A DNA stretch of 64,000 nucleotides from Amyloporia xantha (lineage: Eukaryota > Basidiomycota > Agaricomycetes > Polyporales > Adustoporiaceae). Position numbers and translations under genes: made by a program. The stretch spans positions 744,001 to 808,000 of the forward strand of contig JAYKKR010000008.1 in NCBI GenBank assembly GCA_036971615.1, read 5' to 3'. Below, one piece after another: positions 12,701 through 25,267 of this stretch. Under the pieces are notes generated by a model. That model was not told the origin of the DNA. It worked only from the letters and a program-made list of their open reading frames with translations, and ran no database searches. Positions within the stretch are counted from its first letter, which is position 1. The number at the start of each line of letters is the position of its first letter.

Positions 12701-13059
12701 CAGTGGTTCCGTGCACGCGCAGAGAAGGATCGTATTGATGAAGAGGTGAATAAGCTACACGCTGAATTCCGCCGAACCATACTGGCTTGGAAGAACATGG
12801 CGGCGGCGTGGGCCGCAAAGGGTAAGGATGAATTGTTGGCGAGGGGCGCAAGAGCATATGCAAAGAAGAAAATGGCAATGTATGAATGGATGGCGGTGGA
12901 GGGTGAGACTGCTTTTACGCGAGTCAGGCGGGATCCGGATGGAACAAAGTTGGATTACAGTTGTGTGAGTGGCGGTGGGCCTATCTGCATTACCTTGACT
13001 CATATGGTCCGTTTGTAGGCTATGGAGAGCTTGCAGCTTAACGTGTCTACGTAAGGTGA

Positions 13060-13480
13060 CTATCCTTGACATACAAATGATCTATTTCGGATGATCTCCT
13101 TTGTGGATAATTTGCGTGGATGATCTTCTTTTCGGATGAAGTCAGCGGGGGATAATCTTGAGTTAAGATTGTCATACGAGGATTTCGATGAGTAGATGAT
13201 CTCTGAGTGGTAACATCATCTCCAAGTTCTTAGTATGAATCTTATAGGATTATCTTCATTCTGTTGGGATTATCTTCATTCTGTCGTTAATCTATGTTTG
13301 TCAATTCTACGTGGACATAATCTAAGGATGGATTATCTTGGCAATATCTTTGGATTATCTTCAAAACATGATCCACTTCAAAAGGTAATCCGTAGCGGTG
13401 CAGGTAACCTTGATTATATTGATGATAATTGATGATACTGACTCAATTGAATATAATCAACAGGATTAACTTCAGATTAA
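13060..13480. repeat. AT-rich array of degenerate ggatgatct / ggattatctt motifs
   Basis: Immediately after the KDZ stop codon, motifs such as gatgatctc, ggataat, ggattatcttcattctg (twice in tandem at about 13246-13283) and their complements recur irregularly. This resembles the subterminal repeats of DNA transposons, so it may be the 3' end of the KDZ element. No matching array was seen at the left side. Confidence 0.5.
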
Positions 13481-14643
13481 GCACAGATAAGCGTCGTATT
13501 ATATAGTGTTGCTTCACTAATGAAGCAAGATGATGCGATTTTTTGACACTAGTGAAGCAAAGATTATCCTTCATAACTGACACCACTGGACGACGATACC
13601 CACCCTTGATTGGCAGCAGCCTTGTCCCGTTATTTTAAGTGCCTTCTCGTTCCTAGGCATCTAACTCAGTGCCATTCAACCCATCTTACCCAACGGATCC
13701 GGAGCAGGTACGCATTGTCGATCAATGGAGATTCTGCGCTACTGAGACAACGCATAGACAGTCAAGCAGGCTGCGGAGAGCACGCTCAGATTGATTCCAT
13801 GTACGACTCGCCTTACCTTTCTGTGATGTTGGCAAATATCAAGGTTTGTTCTTCAGACCACACTAAGAATAATCCGGCACCACCACCGTTCCTGACGGAC
13901 CCTGTGGTTCTCGAGCCATAGCCTGCCGTCGAGAAATCTTGAGAGGCATGTCCGTATCGTGGTCTTGCAGCTTCTCGCCGTGACGTCAAAGGTCATCCAG
14001 TAATACCGTTAGACAACGGACAGCAATGGTGGTGGGAGGCATTGCAGCATTTGTTGGAGATTTGCCGGGTGACGATGGTACATCTGTATATCCCGTCCAT
14101 TTTCAAGCCGTAATTGTTGTTTGGCAATTTTACGTCATGCTAATGATCCAAAAAGTCCATTGCGAATGGCCGGAGTAAAGTAAATTCAACTTAGCAAAGT
14201 ACCTCGTACAGCTACATGACACTGGTATGGAAATCAGTGCTGTATGTAAAAAAACTGGGGCCGTCAATAGTCACAATCATACGCCGTGCAGTCGCCCTGT
14301 CGAAACTTCCGTAAGCAGAGAAGAACTGAATCATAGAACCGTCAATACTACCAGATCATTCGCATCCCATATTTTAAGGCCGTATGTATCCGTCACAGGT
14401 CTAGAGAGAGAATGTCCCTCCTCGCTTTTTAGTGGACCCTTGAGCTAGTCTGGACACCGCCGTGCGTGTATGCTCGACATAGCAGAAGATAGAGGATTGA
14501 AGGAAGTGCGGAAAATGAGGGTGGAGCGGGGAAGATGATCAAAACAGTCCTTTGTCAAGATTTGCGGTATCAATATTACCAGGTTTCAGTCCTGTACGGT
14601 GTGAAATTTGATATTAGGTCAACTATCAGTGAAATCAACGCGG
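13481..14643. other. No supportable gene
   Basis: Only short open frames. A small dyad around 13507-13556 (gcttcactaatgaagc ... ctagtgaagc) lies at the junction with the AT-rich repeat zone. Confidence 0.4.
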
Positions 14644-16196
14644 CTAGAGCAGAAGACAAACGCACTCCAGGATACCTCGTTTATAGAGGATAGGCATCTG
14701 AGACCGTAGCAATTTCACCCATAGAGCATCTTCTTGGTAATAAAACTCCGAAGTGGCAGAGTAAAGCCCGGCTTGGATCCGAACATGTCTAAGTTTGTTA
14801 AATACAGGGCGGGTAAAGATCTGGTCAAGTTGAGAGCAACAGCCATGGGCTACCCGTGTGAAGGCTGCACTTAGCTTGTCCAGATCGGAGAATATCATGG
14901 ACTCCATCGCAAATCTTATGTAGATCCCGTGCATGATTCTGGATTTGAGCTGAGAGACAAGCTGAGTTATGCAGTTGGCATTCACATCCATACTGCTACA
15001 CTGTAGCTTAAGGGTGAGTGTTGTGAGTTGTGTATGACGGGAAATATCAATGTTATAGTCTTGAAATACGAATCAGACAGCCTCGAGGATTTAATAATGG
15101 GTAAGGAGTTGTGTGGCTCACCTCCAGGCATCAGGCACAGCTTCAATATTCGAAGTGAAGCACCGGCCGACCGCACGAGAGGCTGGATGATTCCGGAATG
15201 AAAATCTGCAGGGCCTAAGGGGGGCTTCCTCATGCTCATGCCCATGTACATCTTGGTCAGCTTTGCAGAGATGTCCACGGACACGAAGAAGCCCGAGATG
15301 TCGTTCATAGAAGTCCTGTCCAAGTCGGTGAAGTAGACACGCGAGAGCTTCATTGCATCAGCGCATCGCGGAAACGCTGCACGATTGAAATGATGCGTCA
15401 CGAAGCGCACCCTCCGGCATCTGAGCGTCTTCAAGGCGGGGAGGGCGCAGACGAGCCGGCCGAATGTAGCAATCGAAGGGAACGTGACGTCATCGAGATC
15501 GAGGAACGTGATGCCGGTGAACGTGGACAGATTCTCGAAGACGTCCGGCGGCATCCCCCAGGCTGGCCACTCTGCGTGCTCGATGTAAAGGCAGCCCGTC
15601 TTTGTCCACTTTCCGCCGAGCATCGCTGCGAATGTTCCCAGGTGCAGGATTGGTCTCCTCTCGTCCTTATCATGCTCACCGCCGCTGATGTACACGCTGT
15701 CTGGTCCTGCCCAGCTACTCTTCATCAACCCTATCCGCGCCACCTCCTTCCGATTCGAATAATTAACATCATCTTCTCCGTATTCTTCCGGCACATACTT
15801 GCTAGCTCTATTGTACCACACGCTGCCTGAGTAGGCCTCGCGGTAGGCTAGCAGCGCATCCAGGTCATATCGCAGATAGGAAACGATGTGGTCCCAAAGT
15901 TCAGGTGGCAGAAATCCAGGAGTGGGCTGCAGAACGGGTGAGCTGTATTTGATAACTCTTGCCTCCCTTGCCCCCCTCTTGTGTCCGCGCACATTCGTCA
16001 TGTGGCTGACCTTTGTGCCGTCGCGTAGAATGCCCTCAAATTCGCATGGATCCATCTCCATCGGTTGGATTGAGACTGCAGGTTCCTCGTGATTCATGGT
16101 CCTCGATGTGCTGGTAAAGGAGTACGGCGATCGGAGGTGCCAGTGAGCAGTTTCGCGCATGTTTCCTAAGGTACATGGAGAGTGTATTCCAGACAT
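14644..16196 (-). CDS. F-box-like protein with degenerate leucine-rich repeats
   Basis: The N-terminal part carries an F-box-like motif (PGFLPPELWDHIVSYLRYD) near residues 95-115. After it come imperfect leucine-rich segments such as LPALKTLRCRRVRF and LRILKLCLMPG. F-box proteins recruit substrates to SCF ubiquitin ligases, and agaricomycetes carry large, divergent families of this shape. An intron with donor GTGAGC begins at 15121 and ends near 15000. The last exon (about 14999-14644) continues with LQCSSMDVNANCITQLVSQL. The exact acceptor does not resolve cleanly in phase, so that junction is approximate. The first Met is at 16196; an internal Met at 16097 (MNHEEPAVS) is an equally good start. 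Confidence 0.6.
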
Positions 16197-18199
16197 TTTA
16201 GACTGTAGCCTAACTGCAGCGCCGCGTAACCAGATGCATATATAGCTCGTCCCTCAGCGACCGCACCCTCATGGCACTGTGTCTACCAAACGCATAGTGC
16301 TCATTTCGGCTCTCCCGTACACGTGTGAACAGTGCGTTTGGCACCGAGTGTCTCTGATTCTTGCTTGGCCTTGCCTTCTTCATTGAAAACTCATTGCTTC
16401 TTTTCAGCGGCCTGAAGCGCCATAACTTTTAAGGATGCGAATGCCTCACTTTTCTTCCATGCTTAGGTGGCAAAACAGCAATATTATGTTCAAACACACT
16501 CCGAGCACTTCAGACCAGCGGCATTTCCAGAGGGGCCCCAGAGAAGACACCAAACCTCCTTTGAGGTGTAGATCGACGCCTGATTCCAAGCTTACAAGAA
16601 GCTACCAACTAAATCAAACTCTGCGCTGCTTAGAAGCGTTCGAAGGCTATCCTGTGACCACCGGCGGAATTCACGCACTATCAGAGCACACGAATGCATT
16701 TGCTACAGTTCTAGAATGCCATATCATCTTTCCTGGTTGCGTTCTATCGCTGCGGACGTGCTATCGTCGCGGACAACAAGGTTTCACCAGGACTGCGACA
16801 ACGCGCCGCCCTCCAACATCACGGCACGGTTTGCGTGTTCGTCTAGACACCTCCTCATGGTGCGCTAGCTGGACAATGCGGTACATGTGTGACATTTGAG
16901 GCTGACCAGTGTGTACCAGATACCGCCACTTGGCTTATCGAATGGGCGTCCCAGTGTGGTCGATATAGCCCCAAAGAAGACCTGAAAATGCAATGCACCG
17001 TGCACATCGATTTGGAGCGCCCATCATGCTCCGAGGACCCTTCCTACATCGCTTCGGTGAAGCACTCGAAAACGTGAATCACGTAAACGCTGTCCTCGTC
17101 ATCCGCATATGACTGGTATTAGGGTTCGTGGTTCATACTCCACTATGCGCGGATCGTCTCTATTTGGATAATGCGGTGAGCTGGACCGTTCTTTCTGTCG
17201 TTCCTGCACTGGTCGTTAGCTGTCTTCGTAGACGGAGAACACTAATAGAGGTCCCATTCGATTACAACATGTTCTGCAGCATTGCCCGTTCGGTCTTTTC
17301 TTGTACCGCCTCCGCGAAGCAGCTGACAGCGCTTCCAAGCAACTCTTCGGATCATAAAATTGACAACTGGTTTCACAGAGTCGCATACACGGATTACAGG
17401 TAGAGTCCCACAAGGTCGAGCTGCCATTATTCTGTCCCATTCGCTGGTAGCATTGAGCTCCCAACTATCCGTCTTGCCTCTGACACGCAATCTGGTCTTC
17501 TTTCTGGTACCCACCTTCCCTCTGGATAGCACCTGCGTCGACATGTCGTGTTTGGGGGATATCTGTGCGCGCATATTCACTAATTGATGCTATGTACACC
17601 CGCTACTAAAACATATCGGCAGCTCAGCCTATCATCGGAATACATGTCGTATTTAGTTCCGGTCAGCATGCGGCTGTGTAGAACCATGCTTTCTGGTCTG
17701 GGCTACCGCTTGCTCGTCAGGCAACCGTCGAACGTCGACTATCAGGAGTCCACTCATTCCCAATCTTTCCGCCTGCTGACATGAGTAGACATCTACCGCG
17801 GTTTCTCGTTCTGCCTCGAGGGACCGGAGATAGGAATGTGTCTGTCTGTACCAGATAGTGCAGGATCACACCGCATCCCGCACAGTCCCAGAGCGTCCAT
17901 TCATACTACACCCATCGCTTCCCGAGCGCTCCGCTCTCTGAACCTCCGCGCGAAGCGCCCCCATTTCAAGTGGCGTAAAACGTGCCCATCGTGTCGTATA
18001 CCTACGACTCTTAGCAGGACGCTTGTGTGCTCGCGACATGCGCATCGGAGGTATGCTCAGTGGTTCTTGCTATGATCAACATCAATCGAGGTAACCTGTC
18101 ATGGTCCGCTCGTTCGCGTTCGCGGCCTACCGTCGTGGATCGTGTCGGAAGATAAAGCCGAAGAGGAAGGGTCAGAGTGAACGCAAAGCGTCGGGCTTT
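16197..18199. other. Two kilobases without a supportable gene
   Basis: Several 60-150-codon open frames occur on the plus strand, but none shows a recognisable domain, consistent splice signals or a compositional signature. I see no repeat structure either. Confidence 0.45.
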
Positions 18200-20254
18200 T
18201 CAGGACCATGGACCGAGAGTAATTTCCTTCCGCCATCTTCGCACCATGAAGCCAACACCCATGGGACCTATGAGCGTACACAGCAGAATTGCCCATACGC
18301 TCACTAAAAAGGCTTCGCCGCTCAGGAGGCCTCCAGTATCACCGTCGGCTCCAGGACTAGACACTGATGAGGGACCTTGTCGAGCAATCTGGGCAATTAG
18401 TAGCCCAATCTCGCCGCGGGAGACCATGGCGATGCCCATGAATGTCGCTGGGTAAATAGAAGCAATGAAATCTTTCCTGAAAGGACGTCCAGGAATATGC
18501 TGATTCCAATGCTGTTGGCTGCTCGTCCGAGTTTGGAATGCGTGATAGGAGACTTGCCCACGATACGCGGAGTCCACGATAGAGACGAGGACCTATTGAC
18601 CACAGAATAATCGGCAGTTCAACTGCCAGCTTCCCGATACACATGAAAACCGCATATACAACCCCGCGCCAGAAGACGGTTGGGTTCCATAATGAGAGGA
18701 ACGGCTAACAATATAAGAGACCGAACGTCAGCACGACATATTCATATTTATCAAGTAAGGAATTAGAGACGATTTGTAACTCACAATGGCATAGCCAACA
18801 CTGGCGAAGAACAACGGTGCAAGGATATGCCGCTGCAAAGAGCCGACCATCCGTACGTAGGCGGACTCGAATGAAAGCGCTTTGGAGCGTTCATCTAGAC
18901 TGGGGGTGTTCGACTGCTCCACGTACGTAGCCGCAGTTTCTGGCACGCGCGCCATGTAAGACAGTGTGAGGCCCTGCGACGTAACCACCGAAAAGCATAC
19001 TACTCCCTGTGTCTTCATGGGAATCAGTTTGATGCGACCCATTAGAACACTGCAAGTGAGACCCTCACAATATGCAATAGTTAGAAATGCGCTAAGCACG
19101 CACACCATGAGGCCTAACTTTATGGTGTCCACATGGGCATCCGTTCCCCACTCAAACTCTACCGAGGGGGATTTGGGCCTGTCTGCATTGCCTGCCCTGG
19201 TCCAGCCCCATCCCTTCCCGGGACATCTGGGTGCGCACCATTGCTCTCCGATCGCGTGAAACCAGAAGCTCGGCCGCAGAATATACCGCGCAACGAGGGG
19301 AGTGACTAGAGCGATAAGTAACGACGAAAGTAGAGGACGAGTCAACGTCCATGCTAGATCCGAAGGTTGCTGAACTGATGGTCCAATAGTATGGAGATTG
19401 GCCAGCGCAGGAATGAGTGCAGCAATAACAAGGCCGACAACATCGTCAATGACGGCAGCACTGATAAGAACGGTGCCTATTCGAGTCTGCTGCAAAGACA
19501 CTTGGTGTGACAAGGGTGACGGGGAAGGAAACGGTGCGGGAGATATCATCCTACTTCGTGTTGGTCCTGATGAAATTCCTTCTGGACTATGCAGAGGGAT
19601 ATCCACCAGTTCGATGTCCTCGCGGGAGACTGGCATATTCATATTTAAATCGGGGTTGGCGACCTTAGTACCGATGTTATCACTGTCGCAATGTTTCATA
19701 CCCCTGCCTTCATCGTTCACGCTATTCAGTGCAGCTAGTGTAGTGCCGAGACTGGTCGAAGAAAGCGCTGCCCCCGCGGCGAACGCTTCCAATGGCTTGT
19801 AACCAAAGCCTGCGGTGAGTAAGGCGAAAGACAAGCCTATTGGCACGGTAATTCCGGTCAGCGCGCATAAGGAAGAGAGGGGGAGATTGGATAGGAGTAC
19901 AGGGAGGTTAGTGGAGAGGCCGCCTGCCAAGATGGTGTCTTAGCCAAACTCGAGGGACACAGAGTGTATTTTTGCAAATATTGCGAATGCACTATGTGAG
20001 GCTTAGAACATACCTTCAAATACGATACACACGAGGCCCAGGTAGCCTAGAACATCGAATGTTGCCTCCCAATCTTGTGGCAGGATGGCCGCCAGAGGAG
20101 AACCATACACGATCCCAAGAGATAGCTCGGCTATAATTCCAGCATGCAGAAGAGCATCTGCAATTACGCGGACGACATTCAGGAAATACAGGAAAGATGT
20201 AAGGATCAGTAGCTGGGTGAGGGCTGGTTGGGTGTAAGAAAAGGAGGGGGACAT
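18200..20254 (-). CDS. Monovalent cation/proton exchanger (Na+/H+ exchanger family)
   Basis: Multi-pass membrane antiporter of the Na+/H+ exchanger domain family. Exon 1 (20254-20014) encodes the first helices (LTSFLYFLNVVRVIAD, then LGYLGLVCIVFEG). A 90-bp intron (20013-19924) follows. Exon 2 (19923-18785) encodes TM helices with FAAGAALSSTSLGTTLAAL and the family's characteristic ion-site helix GTVLISAAVIDDVVGLVIA, containing the paired aspartates. A polar loop interrupts the helices. Intron 2 (18784-18705) joins to PFLSLWNPTVFWRGVVYAV. The C-terminal helix YPATFMGIAMVSRGEIGLLI is also typical. Between 18640 and 18480 the frame changes; a small unresolved intron or an indel is needed. It probably acts in the plasma or endomembrane to exchange Na+ or K+ for H+. 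Confidence 0.85.
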
Positions 20255-20604
20255 GGCTTCGAGATCGTCGGCTATTAGTCAGAATAGTCTATTCATAACC
20301 CGGAAGCTGGACGCTGGTTCGCATACATATTTCATGTCAATGTCAATGAGCCTACCAGTCACGGTGATCGACGTTGTCCAATACGTCGGACCTTGGAACC
20401 AAAGCACTGACAATTGTATGTATCACAGTTCGCAAGCGAATTCAAACAGAAAGAGGCCAATTTTAACACTGTTTTCATGTCGAATTAGATCGAAACGTCT
20501 GCAGCAATCCAGCTTATACTGTGTTCGCGTTCTTGCAGCAATTCAATCCTCAAGGTCTCACACTACACCGAAGATACTCAATAAACAAATGCGTGTTCGA
20601 ATCA

Positions 20605-23113
20605 TCAGTCGCTGTCGCTACTACTACTATCCGGATCATTGTCACGGTCATCGTCTGTGCTACTTTCGTCATCGCTCTCCTCGTCCTGCCGCTTCTTGAC
20701 AGAGCCACCGCGCATCAGTGCCATCTGTCCGGCCAACGAATCCTCTTCTGGATCTGAGATATCGTCATCTGGATTCAACTCCTCGACACTGAGAACTGAT
20801 GCATCGTCAATCTTCCACTGTCGGCAAATAGTCAGCTAGTCAGCCGCAAAATATACGCGATCAATACGTGCCATGACATCTCGAGTCACCTCCTCGCCCA
20901 CGAAAGTGTCGCTCACGATGTGCACTCTCCAGTGGAAAACTCCCGTGGCAGGTGGGCCTTGGAACTGAAGTTTGTACATACGGTAGTCTTGTCCTACAGG
21001 AACGTCGGTAATCTTCATTGGGGGAACTGTGATCTTGTTCGACCTCACATCGGACAGTAGAACCCACCATCCTGGCTTACGATTCTGGATTGAAATGAGC
21101 CCACCGTACTTGAGCGAAATTTTATAGCCAAACTTACTGCAGGCCAGAAGGGCGCATGTGCCCAGCCATTCCCTAAGGCATCCTTCACCAGCGCTTCTGC
21201 ATCACCTTTGCCTGCCAAGAAGTCCTGTTCTCTGGCCTCTTGTGCTCGACGATCAGGAACAGCGGTAGATGCAGGCTTCTCGGACGCAGGTGGTGTCAAC
21301 CGTGCCTTCAATACGAAGGAAATGAATGAGGACGGGGTAATGTAGCGCTCTCCCAACACTCTGAACGTTGCGTCGACAATTTCTACCTTGCCCCACTTTT
21401 GCGCAGCCTTCTTGATCTCAGAGACCCTTTCATCCCCCTTAGTCTCTAACGAAGCGATGAAGTCGTCCAAGGCGCCAATTCGGGGAGACAGCTCGGCAGA
21501 TTCGTCCGCGCTAATACCGGGGAGTTGGGCAAGCTTCAGGTGTTCCTGGCCAGGAGGCAGGGCCTGCGCAAGATACGCATGTAGACGCATCACGGCAAGC
21601 GCGGGATAGAGCCAGTTGCGCGTGACACTGATATTGAGCATCGAGTTGAGTAGAGTGGGGATCTGCAACAGCAGCTCTGCTTGTTCTACATGAACGAGTC
21701 AGCGAAACAACCCCTCATTGGACTCGATGTCCGAATGCCTACCTCTGCGGAGTGACGAGCCACTGATGGGAAGGCGTAATAGATGCGCATACAAAAGGAT
21801 GAGAGCCCTTCGTCTACTCTCGTGCTCGCCGGGCATTACCTCGGCGAGTTTTCTCAGCTCGTTCCACTTTCCGTTCAGCTCCTCCTTGATCTTGTTCTCG
21901 AGGTCAAAGAGCTCGCCTTGCTGCTTTGTCCCCTTGCTGTTTGGTCTTTCCCATTCGAACGTCTTCCCCAAGGAACCAATAACCTCGTCAATGCCTGACT
22001 CTTCGTTGAGGGTCTTGAAGAATGTAGCAGCGCTACGGGCATTAACACCATCCTTGGTCTTTTGTCTGTTGCCGAACCACCAACGGCCCTATAAGGGCGG
22101 TTTAACCCTGAGTTCGCATATTTAGTAAATAGAAGCCATATAACTTACCACCATAGCGGGTAAGGCACCACCAAAAATTAAGCCATATACTCCGAGAACC
22201 CAGATATTATTCCCACTCTCAACAATCCACTTCGGAAGGGCGATGCCCATCGAGACTTCCTGCCGACCATCGGGATGGCCATACGTTTCCCAATTTTTGC
22301 GAATGGTCTCATCGGTCAACCTTCCGGTATAGTTGTAAGCACCAGAACAGCGATTTACAGACACGGCTCATAGCCATGACCTCCCCTTCAAGCAATAATT
22401 GACAAATAAACGTACGATTTGTAAGCTTTGGTGATCTCCACGAACTTGGCTTCCACCGCCTCGATCGTTTCGTTGACTCCCAATTTCACTTTGTCTGGGT
22501 GGCTATGTGTGCATGTTAGACAAACAGTTCTTTAGGAACACGGGGCCGGCAAGTGACGCACAATTTTGCGAGAGAGCTTCTTGTAATGCGACTTGATAGC
22601 CTTGACGTCCACACCCTGTCGCAGATGTCTGTCATCTCAAGCGAGGTTCCAGATATCAATGTTATGTAAACGCACACTGCGGAGTCCAAGAATTTCGAAT
22701 GGGTCATAGACCTTGTTTTCAACCTCGGTTGTCGTAATTTTGTATACGAGGTACGCAACTAGGGACCAGCCGACAATGACGAAGATTGTTCTGCAGGACG
22801 TTTAGCCCAACCAAAGCAACATTGATAGCTGAGGAATACCTACTTTCGTCTCAACTTCGGCGCGAATATCGACCCTCCTTCCCGTTTGCGAATGTTCTCA
22901 CGTTGTTCGACGCACTGACGGCATTGACAGCCGGACGCGACCTGCGGCTCTATGGCGCATGTTGGTCAACACTGACCAGCGGAATAAGCTCAGAGACTAC
23001 GCACTTCGTGTTGGCAATGATGATATGGAGAGAGGGATCAAGATTATAGAGAGGAAAGTGAGCAGGAAGTATGCGGCCATGTTACCAGCTTCGTCATAGC
23101 TGTAGTTGGCCAT
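20605..23113 (-). CDS. SEC63: Sec63, J-domain subunit of the ER protein translocon
   Basis: ER membrane protein that recruits the Hsp70 BiP/Kar2 to the Sec61 channel. The N-terminus starts at Met 23113 (MANYSYDEAGNMAAY) with a first membrane segment. YDPFEILGL then opens the lumenal J domain with the HPDK motif near 22505 and DETIRKNWETYGHPDG. After a later membrane segment (GVYGLIFGGALPAMVV) comes the Brl/Sec63 domain, with PTLLNSMLNISVTRNWLYPALAVM and VPVGQDYRMYKLQF. A 39-bp intron (GTATAT...CGACAG) near 20870-20830 precedes the last exon, WKIDDASVLSVEELNPDDD. The acidic Ser/Asp tail ends at the TGA at 20605, the type of tail that binds Sec62 in yeast. Transcribed divergently from the coilin-like gene. 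Confidence 0.92.
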
Positions 23114-23371
23114 GGTAGCCTAGGGATACAGTAGGGTAGGTTGAGGCAAAAAGGCAGATATCGTAACAACAAGCCGAGATGATTAACGAGAGACGGGGAT
23201 CCAGGAGAAGACGCAGAGGACGTCGGACACGTCGAAGGCGAACAGTGAGCTGTGTCCGCTGGCGTCGAGTTGGGTCATGACCCGTGTATAGTAACGTGGG
23301 AATCGCCTTCCTTTACTGGTTCCTGTCTTCACGCTCCTTTTCGAGTGGCTCCCTGCTGCACGTCCACTGGA
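23114..23371. promoter_or_regulatory. Shared intergenic promoter region of SEC63 and the coilin-like gene
   Basis: The 258 bp between two divergent start codons must hold both core promoters and 5' leaders. No clear TATA box was seen. Confidence 0.5.
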
Positions 23372-25267
23372 ATGCGCTTCAAGGTCCAAAGCGTTCCCCC
23401 ACTGCCATTCTTCAAGGCCTGGTTCAATGTACATTCTGCAACAACTATCCTAGAGCTCAAATCTGTGCTCTGCTCCGAACTCCCAGCTCTCCAGAACGGT
23501 CGAGTACAAGGCCAAGACCTCATTCTCGTGTTAGAGGATTTCGAGCTCCTCGATTCGAGTCTCGTCGATGTCATCAGAGACGGAGACCTGATCATGTAAG
23601 TAGCATTAATGCTCTTGAATTTGGCTTCCCATGAAAGCCCTTACAACAGCGACCTTTTACAGTGTCAAGCGCAGTCCACCGGTCTTGTCGAACAAGCGAA
23701 AAGCACCGTCAGAAGGTTCGCTATTCGTACGATCTCGTACGATTCCCACTCAAGTACTTTCAGATCTTAGTCCCGCTCGCAAGCGAGCAAAACGGTACAA
23801 CAATGGAACCGTGACAGCCACTCGAGCTGCGTCGCAGAAACCTCCGCCAAGTGGACATGCTTCGCAGCAGAAGGCTTCCAGCAAAATTATCTGCGCATAT
23901 GAGTTCTGACTCTGATTCCGATTCCAGCTCGGATTCGGAAGCAGAGTCAGATTCGAGCAGTAGTAGTTCGGAGGATGATTCGGACTCGGATTCGGACTCA
24001 GACTCAAGTTCTGAAACATCTTCGTCAGGAAGCTCAGAAGATTCCTCTGCATCCTCTGTTCCTTCTGCTGAGCCTACACGTGTTGTTCAATCGAACACGC
24101 GGCCAGTGAAGGCTGTGCAATCTACATCGCGAGTGACAACAAAATCGGATGGGGCGCAGTCGTGAGCTCAACGCGTCCACGCTTCTATACGTTGTACTTT
24201 TGCTGAATCATACATCAGGTTGTCGTCCGCGCCTCAAATTCCGCCTGGGCTTGGCAAGCCGGCCACTCATAGCCGTAACCTTCGTCGGCGGCGCAAACGA
24301 ATGTACGAGCGCTTGGCCTCGACAGCAGAGCCCGCCAGCGTAAATGTGATACCACTTGGAGCTCGTACACAAAATGTTGAACCTCTGGCGCCAGCGCTGG
24401 CCGAGTCGCCTGCACCGTCAGCAGAAGACGGAACGCAGGACGCCGTCCCACATGTCGTCATGATGGCGTCCCTTCAAAATAAGAACAAGAAGAAGGGTTT
24501 CAAAAAATCCATGTCTTCGGCTTTTCCTCTGAAAATTGTGTTCGCCGACCCGGAGGATGCGGTCGAAAGTGCAGGCTCCACACGCCAGGACTTGCAAGAA
24601 GCGTTGCCATTCACTCGTGTGGAGAATAACGATATCTTCCTGGCGAACACCCGCTTGATCCCACCCTCAGAGAAGCAAGAGAAGGGACTGCTGCCTCCGA
24701 ACATGTTCGTGACCAGCGTTGATGTGGAAGATGGTTTGCAGTCGAAAAAGAGGAAGAAAAAGCACCAGAGCCTAGATTATCTTGATTACACGGAAGCAGC
24801 TGTCCTTCCGTATGACGAACCTGAAGAACACGTTGAGGCCAACGGGCCACATAAGGATGCCCTTGTCGTGCCAACAAAAGTTGATACCGCGGTGCCCGTT
24901 GATCGGGAAGCAGTTATCTCACGATGGACAACATTGATCAAAATCACTACGCAGTCCCAGGTTGTATCAGGATCTTACGTTGGATGGAAGGTGAGTATAG
25001 TGCCTATCTTATGTATCATTTCTCGGTCTAATGTGCTATTTCAAGGAGCTCGGTATCAATCCTAGAACATTCTCTCCAGAGATGCTGCTCCATATCGGAC
25101 GTGTCAACAGATGTGAGGAGCAGCTCGTCGTAGAGCCTTTCCTCGAGGAGGCGATGACGGGGATATCTTTCGGCGGCCTCATCATGGCAGATGAAAGTGA
25201 CAGCGTGGAGCAATCTTACGAATGGCTCGATGTTTTTGAGGGCGACTGGCGGATCCTATCAGAATGA
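23372..25267 (+). CDS. Coilin-like protein (Cajal body scaffold)
   Basis: The N-terminus (MRFKVQSVPPLPFFKAWF...) reads as a ubiquitin-like self-association fold. Intron 1 starts after DLII (donor GTAAGT at about 23595) and exon 2 continues VKRSPPVLSNKRKAP. A basic nuclear-localisation-like run and a long Ser/Asp/Glu tract (about 23900-24060) follow. Next is the Arg-rich segment SRNLRRRRKRMYERL, then a long linker. The C-terminus after the intron at 24989 (YVGWK/ELGINPRTFSPEML) resembles the Tudor-like fold of coilin and ends EWLDVFEGDWRILSE. This order of ubiquitin-like N-terminus, charged middle, RNxRRR box and Tudor-like end matches animal and plant coilin. A frame change between about 23790 and 23890 needs one more intron that I could not place. 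Sequence identity is low, so the call is by architecture. Confidence 0.65.

Larger units (their letters stand above)
7618..13054 (+). pseudogene. KDZ-superfamily transposase with CxC2 cysteine cluster, interrupted by an insertion
   Basis: KDZ (Kyakuja-Dileera-Zisupton) DNA transposase. Exon 1 is 7618-8037 (140 codons, basic disordered N-terminus). Exon 2 starts at 8092 and is broken at about 8136 by a foreign element; coding resumes at 9783. The cysteine cluster follows (CGCGCPAVGRCRECY...CMTC...KSHQHMPLHWI), then a CFSCPWPGFNL knuckle. The transposase core shows GGDGNHSL (first Asp), TYDVACIYEV (second Asp) and a Glu in HGESVEHPWAEHNQAG, matching the DDE-type residues known for the family. 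Several introns splice cleanly: 10332 donor; 11012-11045, which restores KGER/YGHMDFALAG; and the last intron before AMESLQLNVST. Apart from the insertion the frame looks intact, so inactivation may be recent. Element ends were not found. Confidence 0.85.

Noticed and set aside
16435..16899. 154-codon plus-strand open frame
   Set aside because: Composition and lack of any recognisable motif or intron signals make it indistinguishable from chance.
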